DNA of 64,000 nucleotides, taken from the NCBI RefSeq assembly GCF_000424465.1, contig NZ_AUJY01000011.1:156139-220138 (forward strand), given 5' to 3'. Source of the DNA: Butyrivibrio hungatei NK4A153 (GTDB lineage Bacteria > Bacillota > Clostridia > Lachnospirales > Lachnospiraceae). The notes under the pieces are model-generated. The model was not told the origin of the DNA, searched no databases, and saw nothing but the letters and a program-made list of their open reading frames with translations. Shown piece by piece: positions 63,150-64,000 of the stretch; positions within the stretch are counted from its first letter, which is position 1; each line of letters begins with the position of its first letter. The translations under genes were made by a program, and so were the position numbers.

Positions 63150-63629
63150 ATGGGTCTTGAGCTTGAAAATAATGAAGTTGAAACAAAGAATGAACTTAAA
63201 AAGAAACCTACCAAGAAGACCAAAGAGATGCTTGAAGAGAACGCAAGGCAGATAGAAGAGCTCGAGAGCGAAAAAGTTGAGCTCAATTCTATGCTGTCAG
63301 ATCTTGAAAAAGAAGCAGCGGACCTCGGAGAGAAGTCTGCTCTTAAGATGAAGGTTACACATAGAAAATTCGGTGAAGGCAAGGTTATTTCTCAGGATGG
63401 AAAGTATATTGAAGTTAAGTTCAAGGATGTAGTAAAGAAGTTTGTCCTTCCCGGTTGCATCGCAGATAAATATCTTGAAGTCGATGATGAAGAAGTCTAT
63501 GAGTACTATGTGAAATGCAATGAGACTCATAAAAAGCGTATGGATACTGAATTAAAGATTAAGTCAGCTACGTACGCTATTCAGAGACATGAGGATGCGA
63601 TTGAGAAGCTAAATGCAAAGTATAAATAA
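63150..63629 (+). CDS. Coiled-coil protein with PcrA-tail-like (Tudor-type) motif
   Basis: A 159-residue protein of unknown function. Residues 69-112 read VTHRKFGEGKVISQDGKYIE and VKFKDVVKKFVLPGCI, the H-x-FGxGxV pattern seen at the C-terminus of PcrA/UvrD helicases, where it binds RNA polymerase. Charged coiled coils lie on both sides. A role near transcription is only a guess. AAAAGGAGA precedes the start, and the gene has its own promoter and terminator. Confidence 0.7.
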   Translation: MGLELENNEVETKNELKKKPTKKTKEMLEENARQIEELESEKVELNSMLSDLEKEAADLGEKSALKMKVTHRKFGEGKVISQDGKYIEVKFKDVVKKFVLPGCIADKYLEVDDEEVYEYYVKCNETHKKRMDTELKIKSATYAIQRHEDAIEKLNAKYK

Positions 63630-63641
63630 TAATTGTTGTTT

Positions 63642-63671
63642 GAGCCTGATCGGTAACGGTCAGGCTCTTTT
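63642..63671 (+). terminator. Terminator that carries a group IIC intron insertion
   Basis: GAGCCTGATCG (63642-63652) pairs with CGGTCAGGCTC (63657-63667), with a GTAA tetraloop and one G-T pair, followed by TTTT. The intron begins three bases further on. Confidence 0.85.
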
Positions 63672-63673
63672 AA

Positions 63674-64000
63674 GTTTGCGCGCCATGGGCGCGCTCTAAC
63701 GGGTGCAAGTCCCAAACACGCCCAGATAGTGGGAAGTGTATAGCCGAACAGCAAGGGTGTCCATCGTGAGGTGGAATCTGAAGGAAGCTGTAAGCAAATC
63801 TCTGGTCCGACGGACAGGAATCACATATAAGGCTAGGCTACGAGAGATAAGTTGGCTTAAAGCAACAAAGTCTAATAACTATCACTTTTGTAGTAGCAGA
63901 GTAAATGTGGCGGATATATGGAGAGAAAGAGCGCGCGCCTTAAGCGTGGAGGTCTCACAGGGGTTTCATTAGCCTAGTAACAACGAACTGTGAGAAGTCA
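63674..64000 (+). mobile_element. Group IIC intron, 5' part (runs out of the window)
   Basis: From GTTTGCGCGCC at 63674 the DNA follows the ribozyme domain I pattern of group IIC introns: a short terminal stem with CATGGG, the CGGGTGCAAGTCCC hairpin, GCAAGGGTGTC, GGAATCTGAAGGAAGC, GGCTAGG and CAGAGTAAATG blocks, in the order known from the Oceanobacillus iheyensis intron. Its place directly behind a terminator hairpin is typical of class C. The 5' end reads GTTTG instead of GTGYG. Domains II-VI and any reverse-transcriptase gene lie beyond base 64000; the ORF that can be read here (63736-63972) is not coding. Confidence 0.85.

Noticed and set aside
63736..63972. 78-codon frame near the right edge
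   Set aside because: It lies inside the conserved RNA core of the group II intron and has no protein-family resemblance.
1..64000. tRNA genes, CRISPR arrays and complete insertion sequences
   Set aside because: I looked for T-loop GTTCRA-type blocks with matching acceptor stems, for regular repeat-spacer patterns and for transposase genes, and saw none; the only mobile elements supported are the recombinase module and the group II intron.

Overview
The window looks like a chromosomal segment of a motile, anaerobic, Gram-positive Lachnospiraceae bacterium, most likely close to Butyrivibrio or Pseudobutyrivibrio. Pointers seen directly are a topA-codY-flgB order, one long fla/che cluster that ends in sigD, a swrB-like gene and then rpsB-tsf (the Bacillus/Clostridia arrangement), a CheC/CheD/FliY-type chemotaxis set, minCDE, and a six-gene Ech-type energy-converting hydrogenase. 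The genus is an inference. Almost all genes read on the + strand; ribosome binding sites are strong AGGAGG-like sites, and several starts are TTG or GTG.

Layout. 1-277: 3' end of a GGDEF diguanylate cyclase gene. 397-3429: topA and codY, each followed by a hairpin terminator. 3743-17488: first flagellar block (flgB flgC fliE fliF fliG fliH fliI fliJ motE/ylxF-like fliK flgD, a small flagellar operon protein, and an unusually long flgE of 1054 codons). A sigma-D type promoter (TAAA-N15-GCCGATAT) lies inside this block just before fliK. 17562-19367: a module that breaks the flagellar cluster, with a minimal tyrosine recombinase on the minus strand diverging from a ribbon-helix-helix/coiled-coil gene; a nested palindrome and two well-formed promoters lie between them, and terminators lie on both sides. 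19742-43060: second flagellar/chemotaxis block, starting with a 57-codon flbD, then motA motB fliL fliM fliY fliO fliP fliQ fliR flhB flhA flhF flhG, a PilZ gene, cheB cheA cheW cheC cheD, a small membrane protein, sigD, a fapA-like gene, an unknown gene, a swrB-like gene and a YceG/LysM-like protein. cheY and cheR are not present.

43339-45131: rpsB and tsf, with a strong promoter, a structured leader and an intergenic hairpin. 45315-47147: minC minD minE. 47275-48130: an OhrR-like MarR regulator and a CsoR-family metal sensor (Cys-His-Cys ligand pattern plus a His-rich tail) that directly precedes the hydrogenase genes. 48171-58263: echABCDEF followed by the maturation genes hypF hypC hypD hypE; hypA, hypB and a maturation endopeptidase are not present. 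58314-63629: mecA, an rluF-type pseudouridine synthase, ligA, metA (predicted to use acetyl-CoA) and a small coiled-coil protein with a PcrA-tail-like motif. From about 63674 to the end is the 5' part of a group IIC intron inserted directly behind a terminator hairpin.

How the genes fit together: the first half builds, powers and steers a flagellum, with CodY (nutrient state), SigD (late flagellar transcription), and GGDEF and PilZ proteins (cyclic di-GMP) as likely control inputs. The ech/hyp block would make a membrane hydrogenase that couples ferredoxin oxidation to H2 formation and ion pumping. The best candidate for something undescribed is the recombinase/coiled-coil module inside the flagellar cluster, with its shared operator and its translationally coupled small leader ORF.
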